64,000 nt of DNA, taken from the NCBI GenBank assembly GCA_022605955.1, contig JAKCOZ010000005.1, positions 44,010,950 to 44,074,949 of the forward strand, in the 5' to 3' direction. This document shows positions 25,701 to 37,960 of this stretch, one piece after another. Both the position numbers and the translations under genes were made by a program. How positions within the stretch are numbered: the stretch's first letter is position 1; each line of letters begins with the position of its first letter. Below the pieces are notes generated by a model, which had not been told where the DNA came from, ran no database searches, and saw only the letters and a list, made by a program, of their open reading frames with translations. This DNA is from Rallus limicola (lineage: Eukaryota; Chordata; Aves; Gruiformes; Rallidae).

Positions 25701-27582
25701 ATACCACGAGGTGACAACCATCTCACTTCCGTGTGAAACAGAAGTAACAGATCTTGCCAAACCCTTACCAAAATCCTGGAAATTCCGACAGAGGCTTGTA
25801 AAAGTCTGTGGCGATTTCATCAAAGGCCCCTGATGGGTTTCCAGGGCAGCAGGGGCAACTCAGCCTGGCCTCTGCTGGGCGTTACGATGGCGGTTTGGCA
25901 CAGCTGCCAGCTCAAACAAGTCTGGTGCAAAAAGAAACCGGTGGCTTCCTCCTTACACGTCGGAGGCAGCACAGGATTTCCTCTGTCTCCTACCTCGTGG
26001 TAGGAGTGAAAGAGGGGATGGCAATCTAAAGACATGCTGGACCAGAAAAAAAAAACGAACAACTCCAACAGTGCCACATGCTGACACTGTTTGAAAGGTA
26101 GGCAAGATTTAAAGAGCAATAATCCTCAGAAACTAACTAGTTCAGGTCATCAGCTAACAGGCTGGTTAACTCCTGTAAGGATTAATGCTTGAAATTACTA
26201 TGCCTGATGGATGTTTGTTGAATAGGAATTAGTCAGAATATGCAACATGAAAACCAGAAAAATGCAAAGGTTTAGACAGGTACAAGTCAGGGCTGAGATC
26301 TTTAGAAAGCATTAAATCTACCTCCAATGGAATTTTTATTTTCCTTTTTACTTACTTTATATTCTACTTCTTTTTTACTCTCAGTTCCCTAGCAGGTGAT
26401 GCTATTCACAGACTGACACAGTAATCTAGATTCCACTCCTAGTTAAAGACCAGCAATGTGAAGAAGAGTTTAGTCGATTATTTTTGGGCAATACCAATGC
26501 TGCATGATTTAGCTGGATGGAATACACTCTGTAGGCGTTAACTGTCTCTCGTGATGGAGCACATGATGAAGTCTCCATTCCCAATTCCCCAAAACTATTG
26601 GAAAATATAAAGCAGCATTTTCCCTCCATTAATTATGATTCCTCTGGATATGTCTGCTGTTCGATGAAATCCATGGGTTTACTCTACCCACCCACTGCCA
26701 TTTGCATCATTCTAAAGCTGTAAATATAGTTAATATATTCCAGGACCAAACCCACTCCCACTTACACTCAAGCTAGTGTAAATCCTAAGCAAGTCCACAT
26801 GGTCAATGAGCCTCTCTAGTTTTATAGTTGCTGTATACCATAATTTGTACCACCTTGAGCAGAATTTATATTATTACAATAAGAGTAAGAAGGAAAGATG
26901 GAGAAATATGGGAAAAAATTGGTTCAAATTCTATTTCCAAATTACAAGTTACATTCTCAAATGGGGATAAAATTATGAACCTCTCCACCCATTTCAGGGG
27001 CTGAACAGGTAACACAGGAGAATGGCGTGGGGAAAAGGTGAAGGAAGGAACAAAGTGTGATGAAAATCTAGGTGGAACAACAACAATAGGATAGGTTGAT
27101 CAAGTTAATACTGTGGAGTTGCTAATAGAGAGGATTAACCAAGACCAGTAGCCCTAGTTAGGCTGTTGACCCTCATGTACAATGGTGATTCCAATGCAGC
27201 CAGTCGAGCACAGAATTTTGCTACCAATGGTGAGAAAAACAAGGGATGGAAGAGAAGGGACATCTTAGGAGTTAGCAACTTAGGAGTTTCCAACTATCTC
27301 ATTAGCCTTTTACTAACTTGAGTAATCCTTAGAAATGATAAGGACATCTCAAAAAACATCAGCCAGTAGACTAAAATATATGATGCCTGGGGCAATGTGA
27401 ACTGGAGAGGGTTCTTGTATTTTAAAGTCAAATCAGGGTTGTTTTAGGATTGTGCTGCTGTTTGAAGGAAGAGGGGGGTGAGATTTAAAATATGTATAAA
27501 TTAACCCCTTCACAGGCTTTTTGCCTTTTCTCTCTCCTGTGGTAAATCCCATTCACTGAAAATTTGCCATAGTCCTGTTACA

Positions 27583-27623
27583 CAAAAAAAAAGAAAAAAA
27601 AGAAAAAAAAAAAAAGGAAAAAG
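27583..27623 (+). repeat. A-rich low-complexity tract
   Basis: About 40 bases are almost all A with scattered G (A-runs of 8-13). No retrotransposed gene is recognised immediately upstream, so I call it simple low-complexity sequence. Confidence 0.9.
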
Positions 27624-29222
27624 ACTGAAGCTACTAGTACTGAGGAAGGAAATGGCTTACACCAGCTGTATGCAGCAGCTTCTAAACCACTGCAAGAAGC
27701 AGGCTCTTTGGCTGACTAACCCAGAAAGTGAAGGAGCCCAGTAGCTGCCCTGGTGAGTACAGATAGCCACAACCTGGAGGCAGCAGTGAAAGGAACAGAT
27801 TGTCACAAAAGCAGCATTGCCCATAACACTTTCAGTAAGCTTGTATCAAAACATATTTTAAATATATAGACTCTAGGCTACCATTTGAGGATAATTCCCT
27901 TAGACAAATTTGATTTTACATTTCTCCATATTTTGAAAGGAAACTGGAGTTTCAGCAAAATATTCCAAATGTTCCCACAACATCTGACCTGCCTTTCCTT
28001 TCCTTCTCATACAAAGAATGCAATTTTCAGTTTCAGAGAAGGATCAAACAGTGGTTTTCCCACTCTTTAGACCAACTATCATTTCTGTTGTGGTAGTGGA
28101 AAGCATTTAAATGGCCCCTTCATTAGCCTGACATCTCTATGTCCAAATATGGATTAAATTACAAGTGTAAGAAAACCAGTTGGATGATCTTTGATTACCT
28201 GACAGGCTGTAGGCAAAGGAAACATTTCTGCAAACCCAGTGCAGCCCATGGAGTTAAAGGACTACATTGCCCCACCAATTAACTTACTAAAGTGATACTC
28301 TGGACAGACTGGCCTTATTGCCTACTAATCATCTGTATCTTTAAACAGCCAGTGAAGTACCAGATCACAGAAGATGTCAACCCAGTAGGGTTACAAGGGT
28401 TATAAACTATAAAGCATTGTCTGACAAGAGCTAAGAAACTACTCATGTAGGAAATAGAGCAGCAGTATAAGAAATCTTCTTCCAAGACAACAATTGGTAC
28501 CTTGTTATATATTATTATTACCGCAGAGGTGTGAGGAAGCACTCTGCCATGCTGCAGATAGCATGTGTAGAGCAGTGGTGGCATCCCCAATTTTCTGAGG
28601 TTGCTGTCAAGGCAGAAGAGGATGGATACAGAGACAGGGGACACAGGAGCAAGGAGGCAGTATTAGTATGAAAAGCCACCCGCAGAGCAGCAGCTCCCTA
28701 ACCACAGTCAGATTTCTGTAGACATTACAACAAAAGAGCTTTAAGGAGGAATGTGAGAGATGGTCATGATGTGGATATGGGAAGGATTACATGCAAGGAC
28801 AGGACTGGGAGAAAAAGCACTGAAGTGCTCAGCTGAAAGTCTACCAAACTTTAGTGGAGGTTGGTATCATCGGCTGGCCACCGGTGGAAGCTGCTTTCTC
28901 AGTCACAAACAAAATGCAGCTTGGAGATATACGGGAATCAAATTTCCTTTTGAGAAAGGTCATATAATTAACTATTCTCTAACTCCGAATTAGAATAACA
29001 TTGGTTAAAAGGGACTCTCCATGCAAGTGCTACTCCCCAAAGAATCCACTTTGGAAATGCTGTGAAAGGACTTTGAGAAAAGGAACACCCACACCAAGCA
29101 TTCAGGTTGTCCCAAGTACTGGGCTTGGGGATACTGCCGGGGTGGCACAGACAGGCGTCAAGTTCTTGGTCGCTTTTTCTGGTACAATTTCACTTGGTGT
29201 AAATAATGAATCATAATGCAGA

Positions 29223-29256
29223 ACCTAATCATTAGGCTGTGCCTAATGATTCAGGT
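29223..29256. repeat. Tight inverted repeat (15 bp, 3-nt loop, one bulge)
   Basis: The left arm 29223-29237 (ACCTAATCATTAGGC) pairs with 29241-29256 (GCCTAATGATTCAGGT) through 15 base pairs with a single bulged C at 29252 and a TGT loop. Each arm contains TAAT/ATTA homeodomain-type cores. It could form an RNA hairpin, but it is shorter than a typical microRNA precursor. Confidence 0.85.
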
Positions 29257-30394
29257 GTCCCACATGCAAGTTCAGCATCGGAAAGATCAGGCTGAGGTAG
29301 TTGTTATGCTCTGTCCCATTCAACAAGAAAAAAAAGTATTGTGACTCTACCAGTTAGCATTTAAAAAACCCAAACAAACAAATAAACTCAACCCACACAC
29401 AAAACCAAACCCTGGAAAATGTCTGATCTAATTTGAGCAAGACTGAAAGAACGAAGATGAGGATTAGCTGCTGGTATAGTTGCTTAATGGGGAAAAAAAA
29501 AAAAATTCTATTTGCAAATCCCCAAAGTAAGGTGTAGCCTGCTAGTAGCAATAACCTAAAAGCACTTCACAAATGCCAGAGTGATAGATGACACAGGAAG
29601 GACGCACTATAGCAAACAATTACACGTGGAACACTAAGCAGCCTGTTAACATCCAGGTAAATTCCTCAGCACTGACTAACTACAACTATTCAACACTAGT
29701 AGGGCATTAAAAAAAAACAACCCAAAGGTGTGACATTTAAAGTATTGGGATTAAATGTGTTAATGTAATTACTTACATAAATGTTTTTTATAAACACCTT
29801 CAGCTCTTTCATCAGACAGCAAATCTTACTTCATTCTGCAGACCAAAATGACAGTACCAGCCATCCTCCATCAGGTATTTTCACAATACAAAGTAGCTGG
29901 ATGAGCAAACAGCTGGCAAGAAATAGAGCAGTGCTGAAAATAATACATTTAGGGGTGCTGGTCGCCCCATCCCAAGCACCCCATAGGTATGTGCCATCAG
30001 GTGGCTGTGGTGTATGAGCATCATGACAAGGGATGGCTCCACAGAAGTGCCTGAAGAAGGGGTATTTTGCAAATTCCCAGATGTTCTACCTGTCTTTTAC
30101 AGCACTGGAGAAAGTACGTGGTGTGGCAGGCAAAACAGAGATGTGGGCAGTAAGATCTAGGCTGGTGGGCAGTGATAAAGGCTAGCCTTAGTGTGGACAG
30201 CTGGAGAGGGCACAGCTATGACTGCCTCACACAACAGAGGGTACAGTGCTAGGGACATGCTCCTGCTCCCTCTCCTCCTTGCATTAATTTCCTCTCATTG
30301 CTTAATCATAATTCTCTTTCTTCCTTCTTTTTGTTCCTAATTATTAATGTATTGATTCTATTTATCCAAGAGCTTCTCTTGGATAAACAATCAG

Positions 30395-31046
30395 TTTGGG
30401 GAACTGCAAGCTCAACATGAGCCAGCAACGCATGCTTGCAGCCCAGAAATCCAGTTGTACCCTGGGCTGCATCAGAACTAGTGTGACCAGCAGGTCACGG
30501 GAGGGGGTTCTGCCCCTCTGTGCCGGTGAGGCCTCACCTGGAGTACTGCATCTAGCTCTAGGGTACAAGAAAAGACATGGAGCTATAGGAGCAAAACCAG
30601 AGAAGGGCCACAAAGATGATCAGAAGGCTGGAGCACCTCTCCTATGAAGACAGACTGAGAGGATTTGGCTTGTTCATTCTGAAGAAGAAAAGGCTCTGGG
30701 GAGATCTTACAGTAGCCTCCCGGTGCTTAAAGGGGCCTACAGAAAAGACAGAGAAGGACCGTTTGCAAGGGCATGGAGTGATAGGATGAGGGATAACAGG
30801 TTAAAACTGAAGGAGGATAAGTTTAGGTTAGACATTAGGAAAAAAATTTTTAATTGTGAGGGTGGTGAGGCAATAGAACAGGTTGCCCAGAGAAACTGTG
30901 GCTGCCTCCTCCCCGGCAGTGTTCAAGGCCAGGTTGGATGGGGCTTTGGGCAACCTGGGCTAGTGGAAGGTGTCCCTGCCCATGGCAGTGGGTTTGAAGT
31001 AGATGATCTTTAAGGTCCCTTCCAATTCAAAGCATTCTATGATCAA
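30395..31046 (+). mobile_element. CR1 LINE fragment, about 650 bp
   Basis: The sequence starts near AACTGCAAGCTCAACATGAG, and the stretch to about 30560 matches the C-terminal end of the CR1 reverse transcriptase frame (CAGCAGGTCACGGGAGG, CTCACCTGGAGTACTGC). It then continues through the 3' part (AAGGCCAGGTTGGATGGGGC) to a tail with CATTCTATGAT. It is truncated at 5' and has frame-breaking changes. It is the longest of the three CR1 copies in the window and is antisense to SYNE3. Confidence 0.95.
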
Positions 31047-33143
31047 TATAATGGGGGCCTTTTTCTGACAGAGACCTCTAGTTCTGGTCCAGGAGCTCAG
31101 TGACAATGGCATTGTCTTCCAACTGAAGTGCTTCAGAAGGGAAGCAGTCATGGCTGGGGTTGGATTTGAGAAAATCCAGGTAAAGAAATTAATTCTATAC
31201 TGAAAATGTCTTTAAAAAAATCAATAACTAGAGAACAAGGACATGAAGAGAGGGGGGGAAAGTTCTACAAGACAGGAATTTGAACCCTGTATATTAAAAG
31301 AAAAACCTAAAGTAGAGAAGCTTGAAAGTTTTTCCTTTCTTTTAGATTCAAGACATGACTGCCATGGCAGCTACTGGAATCAGCAAGTTTATATTCTGAG
31401 AATATACAAGGGAAAATCCCAGGCTCCGGTGAAGCCAAGGGCAATACTGTCACAGGGCCAAGATTTCTACCCTGACTTCTGTGGACTTAAAAGACAAGCT
31501 AACAAGAAAAAATTTCCTTGGGTGATCTCTATCTGTAGATCTAAATTAATCCAAGTTCTTCTCTTGTGTTTACAGAGTTGGTGTTATTAGCTATGTACTT
31601 CACACAAAGCCTGTGCTTATCCTGCTGCAGGTATAGACCATTTCTGCTGACTTACGTAAGAAACATCACCTGTATTTGTCAACCATTGTCTTCTGCCATT
31701 CATACAACCACTACCACATTCCCACGGAGACTCAAGAGCACTCATGCAAAGAGCCTTTTGTATTAAGAAAAATCTGTAATCTAAGTTAAAGCAAATGCAC
31801 AGCCTGGGGAAGAACTGACAGCTCCAAAGATTGGTTCCTCTTACTCGCAGAACCTTTAAGGTGTGGGCATATTTCCTCACATGACCCTGCCTTCCCGTCT
31901 AACTGACTTGAAAATGCAGGAGGTACCTCAGTGCCTCTATGCTTTTCACCTTCAGCTTCCTTGAACTTCTTCAGGCTGTACCAACAGTGGGGTACAAAAC
32001 CAGCTGTTACATCTCTTAAACTACTCACTCAGAGACAGCACATGTTTTTTTTCTGTCAGGATTGCTTCATTATAATGCCAGGAAAGACAAGCATGCAGTG
32101 CTTTAAATCACATGTCACTTTAAGGTAACGTAGGGAGAAAACACAGCCAAAACCCCTACACTTTTTTCACAGCTTTATTTTTTTTATTGTATTATGTCAG
32201 TCCAGATGAGCAATGATCTTGCAGAGTAAAATCTCCAATTCTGTTGTTTTTAAAATAAACCCAAGTATCCAGATCCACTATGGGTGGTTTACTCTGTCTC
32301 ACTTGTGACACTCTCCAACCTAGTACCTACAACACAGTTGCCACACATATTGAGTGCACCCTATGAGATGAGATGTCAGTGTCCCAGTTTCACAGATGAA
32401 GACACTGGTACTCTCAGCAGCATCTGTCTTTCAAATGTAGCCTCTGACAGACAGTGCCAGACTCAACAACACAAGAAGCACACAACATCACTGGTCCCAT
32501 TTTAAACCTCTGATTATACATGCTCCTTCAACATCATGGAGTAAACCTGCAGCAGAGAACACAGCTCTTCCACACTGGTCCAAAGTATGAAGAGAAGGAT
32601 GACCATGTGCTCAACCATACGCGCTCAACTTGTATGTTGTTTTGAGTCATGGATTAAGGTCCTGTCAATTATGCTGCTTGCTCAGCAGAACTAGGCAAAC
32701 AGTTTCAGGAGAATTCATGAGGACCCTGGTTGTATATGCCCACCTGGATCAAAACAGTACTTATTGGTACACTTCCTCTTGAAAATCAAGTATTTTCAAG
32801 GAGCCTTGAAAAACATCTCTCACTCCATCAAAGACCACAACTTCCTGAATATTCAGTTATTAATTCCCACAAGGCATGACACTGAAAGGGTTGTTACAAA
32901 GTGCTGTTACTCTCCAACAGTTGGAGAGGAGAGTACCTGGCAGAAGTAGTCTGCACATTGAGCTACTGGTGAGAGCAGTCCCTGTTCCTGTCTCTACCAA
33001 TTAATTCCTGCATCACCTGGACAAAGGCATCATGTGCCTCACTTTGCTCAGCTACCCCACAGACAAAGCAGTATCTACCTGCCTCAAAGGAGCACAAAGG
33101 GGTTTTATGAATGTGACTGATCTTCTTCTAAAGCCAATGGGGT

Positions 33144-33165
33144 TTATTATTATCATCATCATCAA
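33144..33165 (+). repeat. TTA/TCA trinucleotide tract
   Basis: A short run of TTA units followed by four TCA units lies in the SYNE3 first intron. Confidence 0.8.
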
Positions 33166-36100
33166 CAACTGCAAGGGGAACAGCATGTTGCCCTATGTAA
33201 AGTGTTTCTAGGATTCCCAGGTGACATGCACTGTATCTACCAAGTACTACAGTGAGTCCCCCAGCACAAGCTAACCCACATGGGCCTCTCATTCATCTTG
33301 TGCTCCCGAGTATTACCATCACATTTCTGAAAAGCCTTTTTGCATAACACAACATGTCATTTCACTTTTTAATACCACTAAACAAACACTAATTGAGAAC
33401 AGCACAAGCAAGCCACAGCTTGATATCTGAATTCCAAGCAAATTACATACAGTCTCACGGTTCTCCTTGTTTCTTGCTATCTCCTTCAATTTCTTCCAGT
33501 ACTTTATTTCATGCATCTGTTCAGTGAGATCCCAAGGCTGAAACTGGCACTTAATCCTCAGCCTATTATAGTCAAAGCAGGAGTTCCCTTGAAATCCCTC
33601 AATATGAAGGACTTTATATCTAGCCCATATCTTTAAGTGTAACACAAAAAAGATGCTTGTACCAACAGAGACAAGAAAAGTCAGTTCTGCCAAAGGGAAA
33701 CAAATGAGTCCACATCTCTAAAATCAATGCATATGTCTTGGAATATAATAAAGCTGTGTGCAGATACATTACAGATTACTTATTAACCAGACATGCAGTG
33801 TCAATGAGAATGCCCTTCCCTGTCAGATCTACCATCTCTATATCAAATGAGGTGGGGCCACTTCAGATACCTGGTGTTAAATATGCATGGGCTCACAACT
33901 CCATGAGTCATCCTTTTGTAATACAGGCACTTACCATCTCATGGTTCAATTTATTAGCAATACAGGCTGAGTTTTTACATTTAAACACCAAACTTTAAAT
34001 ATTTTCAATACTTCTCATGTCTTTTCACCATACTTTTATTTAGTTAATATTAAAGACACAAAATCTTACAGAGCAGACCCATGAGACCAAAAAAGACCCT
34101 GAATACTGCACTTTTAAATTTCATAGAATTGCTGTCAAATGAAGCCTGAGAAAGCTGAGACATTACTGATCATTAGTAAGTATTACCTTAAGAGAAATTT
34201 TCCTTGAAGAATAAAAGTATTCTACTGTCTACACTCCAAAGACAGCAGGGAGGTTTCTAGCCAAAGTCAAAGAGGTATTTAGGAACCTTGTATTTGTTCC
34301 TGTTGATTTCAGGTGTCTGAATACCTTTGTCTTCATATAACTACAACATGTAAAAAATTGCCTTGCCAGTAACACTACATGTTAACATTCCTGGAGCTTA
34401 AGAATTTTTCCTGTTACCATGTGGCTTTTTCCTTGCACATGCCAGAATCGCCAAGAGTCCCACTTAGCTTGCAGTCCTTAAGGTGACACACACAATGCAG
34501 TTTCAAAGGGACCTTTCTAAGGACATCATATGGTAGAACAAGTTTGCCAGAACATGTGGTAACTGTGTCATGAAAACCCATCTATGGTCAACATGGACTA
34601 GCAGTGAAAGAAAAAATATAATAAAACAATCGAACCAAACCAAAAGTCCAGTATCTTGTCAGTGCTACAAATGATCTGGGATTTGCACTACCAGCCACAT
34701 CAAGGAATACATTATTCTGAGTCAGGATGAGCGATCATCGCTTTTGCTTGGTTTCAAGGGAATTATGCTCATTTGATGACATTCAATAAGTCTTGAAACT
34801 GTTGGTTAATTCTGTCAAAATATAATAGATCTAAAGACACTAGCTGAGATCATAGCTGTTCTGTACTTGCGCATACATGTGCTGGGCAGAGTAAAGACAG
34901 GATCTGTGCCCTGGAGATGCAGAGATGTAAAAACAAAGCACTTTGTGACCAGCACAACTCAAGAGATCAAATCTCCTACAGAACCATGTTCCTTGGTTGA
35001 TAAATGTTAACATTGAGCCATACTAAGATCTTGTGTTTCCATGTTCAAAATGTGATGTATCAGGTCAGAATTACTTATCTTCCTTGATGTTTTGGGGAGA
35101 TGCCAGTTCAGGGTGTCCACCCAGAAAATCCTTCTCCTTTTCTCTTTACAAATTCATTTACACTGAATAGCTTACTGCCAAATGGAGGCAGTTACATATT
35201 GCTCAGTCACTAAGCTAAGAAGAGTAGAGAATTGGCAAGTGACTGACTCTAGACTTGCTTTTCCCTGTTGGTGTGTTTCTACAAAATTCACAAGAACCTA
35301 ATTACCTTGGAACTGCTCTCCTTATGTCACACTCATTGGAAATGTGGAAATAGAAATAAAATATTATTTAAAGGGCAAATACCTAGATGCATGCTCATGC
35401 ACATATTAAGGGATTGCACAAACCTTGTTTCCAAGAGAAGCTATGCTAAAAGATGATGGCTAGTTATCCTTTTGAAGTTGCAATGCAGGTGCTAGGTTTG
35501 GAGCATCCCTTCAGGTAGTGGAATTGCTCCTCAAGGTCACACAGATGCAGGTACAGCCACATCTTGAGGCTGAGCATCCACAAGTGTACACAGAGGTTTT
35601 CAGGATGATTTGGGATCCACAGACAACTGGAGGGGCACAGAAAAATGGCTTACGCAAGAGCAAAAGCTAGATGCTAGATGAAATACATGGCTACAGGAAA
35701 GAAGTGGAACTATCAGAAGGAGGAATACTTCCTGATAGTACCTTACCCTGAATGGCAGCTAATTCTGCCTTTGCTGGGAATTTGAGAGGACTCCGGATCT
35801 GATGATTCACGAAGAACATGAAAAAAGCACTAGTTCTAAAGAAAAACTGTTTTTATAGAGCCCATCAGTTTTGTCAGACTCCACTTCCTGACAGCTAGTT
35901 TGTAGGGGACAATGTCCTGTGACTCACCAAAAAGAAATGTTTGCTTCTCGTTGAAATAAAAGTCACCACGGGACTGATTGCAACGAATTACATTTCCTTG
36001 AGATCCAAATGGCTCACACAGTTTGCAACCTCTGAGACTGTGCCAAGCTGATGTGCCTTTCAACCACTCACAGATTTGAGAGACTTTTAGAAAAAGGAGG

Positions 36101-37553
36101 AAAACAATTCAAAGTAACCAATCAGCTTTTACTGTTTTGTTGCATTTTTAAAATTCTTTCCCCAGAAAACAACCACTGTATACAAAGATTTCCAAATGGC
36201 ATGTAGCATGCCAAGGGCTTAAAAGTAACATCCAAAAGTAGCAGCAAGAGGCTGGTAAGAGTAGCACAGTAATGTTATTTTTCAATAATGAAGAGGAGCG
36301 AAGGAGAAAGCAGGCATCCTGCTCTGATGAACTTTAAAAAGAAAGCACTCTTGCAAACACTTTGTTCACAATTTATCAACATATACATTGCTAATTACTG
36401 AAGAACTCAGTCTGTTAACCTGAGTAGAGCTGTTTCTAGGCATAAAGTTTTCCTGGACAAAGACCTAAATACACACAGGTCAAACCAACAAGGATTTGGG
36501 AATAAAAAGAGATGGCAGAAACAACCATATGAGAAATCAAAGCCTTACTACACATTGGGATGGGGAGGCTTCCATATGGAAGTCACACTGAATTTAAAAA
36601 TGAGGGTAGTGGCTCCTACCATAGGAAAACCTTTCTGTTTAAGCAGAAAAAAGGAGACAAGGTCAGACCTGCTTAAGGGGAATCAGAATCAAGCTAGGAT
36701 ACATTTAATAGTTTGGGAAGGGAGAGAGGTTGGGGAAGGGGAACAGAAACAAGGAGCTTGCAAACCCCGGTATGGTCCTGACAGTGGGGACGGAGAGATG
36801 AAGGAATTTGACAGTATCGCTGAGCAACCAGCTTTGGCAAGAGCCTGACACCTTGGAAGGAAAAGTTGCAGAATGCAGCTGAATGCAGGCTGGGCCTCAT
36901 TCACAGAAGCTATTCTTAAAAAATAAGTTAAATAAAAGTCTTTACCCATTTAGCTTATGTTATTTAGGGAGGAATGCTGCAATTACCGCAGCTACTTTAG
37001 CATGTATCAGTAGTACACAGAGAGCTCTCACGCTACCCAGCGAGCTGCCCCGGCAAGGAGAAGCCCTGCCTCTGCTCCCGCTTTGCGGCTCCGGCGGTAC
37101 CCGTTACACCGTGCCGCGGCACTACAAACCTGACGGCGGGGGACGGCACCGGGCGGGCAGCGCGGGGGACAAACCAAGACGCGGCGGCTGCCGGGCGGGC
37201 GGGCTGCGGCGGGGCCGAGCGGGGGCCGGACGCCCGCTGACTTAGCGGCGTTTCACCCCGCCTCGCCGATCGCAGAGCCGGAGGGGCGCGGGCCGGGGGG
37301 CAGCGCCGAGCAACAGGAGGGAGGTGCGTCCGGGCGGGCTGTCAGTGAGCAGAGCCGAGCCGAGCCAAGCCGAGCCTCCGCGGCGCTGCGCCGCCCTCTC
37401 TCCGTCCCCGACGGGACGGGACGCCGCAGTCCGAGGGCGCCGCCTCACCGTTATTCCCTCTCCGCCGCCAGCTCCCCTAGCACCGGCAACAGGCCCCGAG
37501 CAGCGCCCCAGCAGCGACACAGGCCCCTTCCCGGGAGCTGGCGCCCCACTCAC

Positions 37554-37745
37554 CGCTGCGGCACCCGCCGCCGCCGACGTCTCCCCCGCAGGCAGCCCCG
37601 GGGGTCCGCAGTGCCTCTTCACCCACGCCGGCTCTGCGGCCGCTTACTTGCTCGGGCGTTCACCCACCCTCAGCGGGGCCAGTCACGGGCGGCCCCGCCG
37701 CTCCGGGGGCTGCGCTGGGCGGCGCGGAAAGCCCGCCCCCGCCGC
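37554..37745 (-). other. SYNE3: Predicted SYNE3 non-coding exon 1
   Basis: A minus-strand transcript starting about 25-30 bases downstream of the TATA element would begin near 37742. Two donor sites follow: GAGCAA|GTAAGC (exon end 37648) and CAGCG|GTGAGT (exon end 37554). Either could join the exon 2 acceptor at 15161. There is no transcript evidence in the sequence alone, so the start and donor choice are inference. Confidence 0.45.
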
Positions 37746-37768
37746 CACGGCCCGGCCCGGCGGGCGGC

Positions 37769-37778
37769 GTTATATAAC
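37769..37778. promoter_or_regulatory. Palindromic TATA element
   Basis: GTTATATAAC is a perfect palindrome presenting TATATAA on both strands inside a GC-rich island. It could place start sites on both sides: near 37742 for SYNE3 on the minus strand and near 37800 on the plus strand. Confidence 0.6.
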
Positions 37779-37799
37779 CCGGGACGCGGCCGGCGCTGC

Positions 37800-37952
37800 T
37801 GTCCCGCCCTGCGGGGAGCCGCCGGGAGAGGAGCCCCGGTGAGGGCAGCGGCGGCGCGGGCAGGTGCCTCGCAGGCCCGTTTCCGTCCCGGGCCAGGCTG
37901 GCCCAGCCGGCGGCTCCAAGCTGCCCTTGCGTGAGGGCAGAACCGGCACCAG
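37800..37952 (+). ncRNA. Possible divergent plus-strand first exon
   Basis: A plus-strand start about 25-30 bases after the TATA element would give an exon ending at a strong donor, CCAG|GTGAGT, at 37952/37953. No convincing coding frame starts in it. It is most likely a divergent non-coding transcript, or an unused site. Confidence 0.3.
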
Positions 37953-37960
37953 GTGAGTGC

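Larger units (their letters stand above)
15162..37553 (-). other. SYNE3: SYNE3 intron 1 (predicted), about 22.4 kb
   Basis: This long stretch lies between the ATG exon and the CpG-island promoter. It contains two CR1 fragments (22403-22775 and 30395-31046), an A-rich tract at 27583-27623, a 34-bp hairpin at 29223-29256, a trinucleotide tract at about 33144-33165, and scattered open frames with splice-like borders (see findings) but no recognised protein family. A short imperfect 15-bp tandem (CTATAACTAGTCCA twice) is at about 16990-17018. The rest is AT-rich DNA with no further feature seen. The intron boundary at its right end is a prediction. Confidence 0.6.
1..37745 (-). other. SYNE3: SYNE3 gene, 5' part (nesprin-3), runs off the left edge
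   Basis: Nesprin-3 is an outer-nuclear-membrane protein with spectrin repeats in the cytoplasm and a C-terminal KASH peptide that binds SUN proteins. Its N-terminus binds plectin and so ties nuclei to intermediate filaments. Nine minus-strand exons in this window splice in compatible phases into one 582-residue open frame that follows the human protein (about 975 aa) from its first residue, by recall of that protein. The KASH anchor and last spectrin repeats must lie left of position 1; nothing in 1-305 looks like the next exon. The ATG is in exon 2; the first exon is predicted to be non-coding and to lie in the CpG island near 37.6 kb. The nine coding exons are all within 15.2 kb, then one long intron follows. 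Confidence 0.93.
37020..37960. promoter_or_regulatory. SYNE3: CpG island, SYNE3 promoter region
   Basis: Base composition changes abruptly from AT-rich to very GC- and CpG-rich across this interval, then back. It is the only such island between the SYNE3 start codon and the SNHG10/GLRX5 island, so it is the best candidate for the SYNE3 promoter. Long open frames on both strands inside it are a by-product of GC content. Confidence 0.8.

Noticed and set aside
25808..26119. A GC-richer patch with frames on both strands in SYNE3 intron 1.
   Set aside because: No splice pair, homologue or repeat match could be supported.
37242..37934. Long open frames on both strands in the first CpG island.
   Set aside because: They are Ala/Pro/Arg/Gly-rich on every frame, the usual result of GC-rich DNA with few stop codons.
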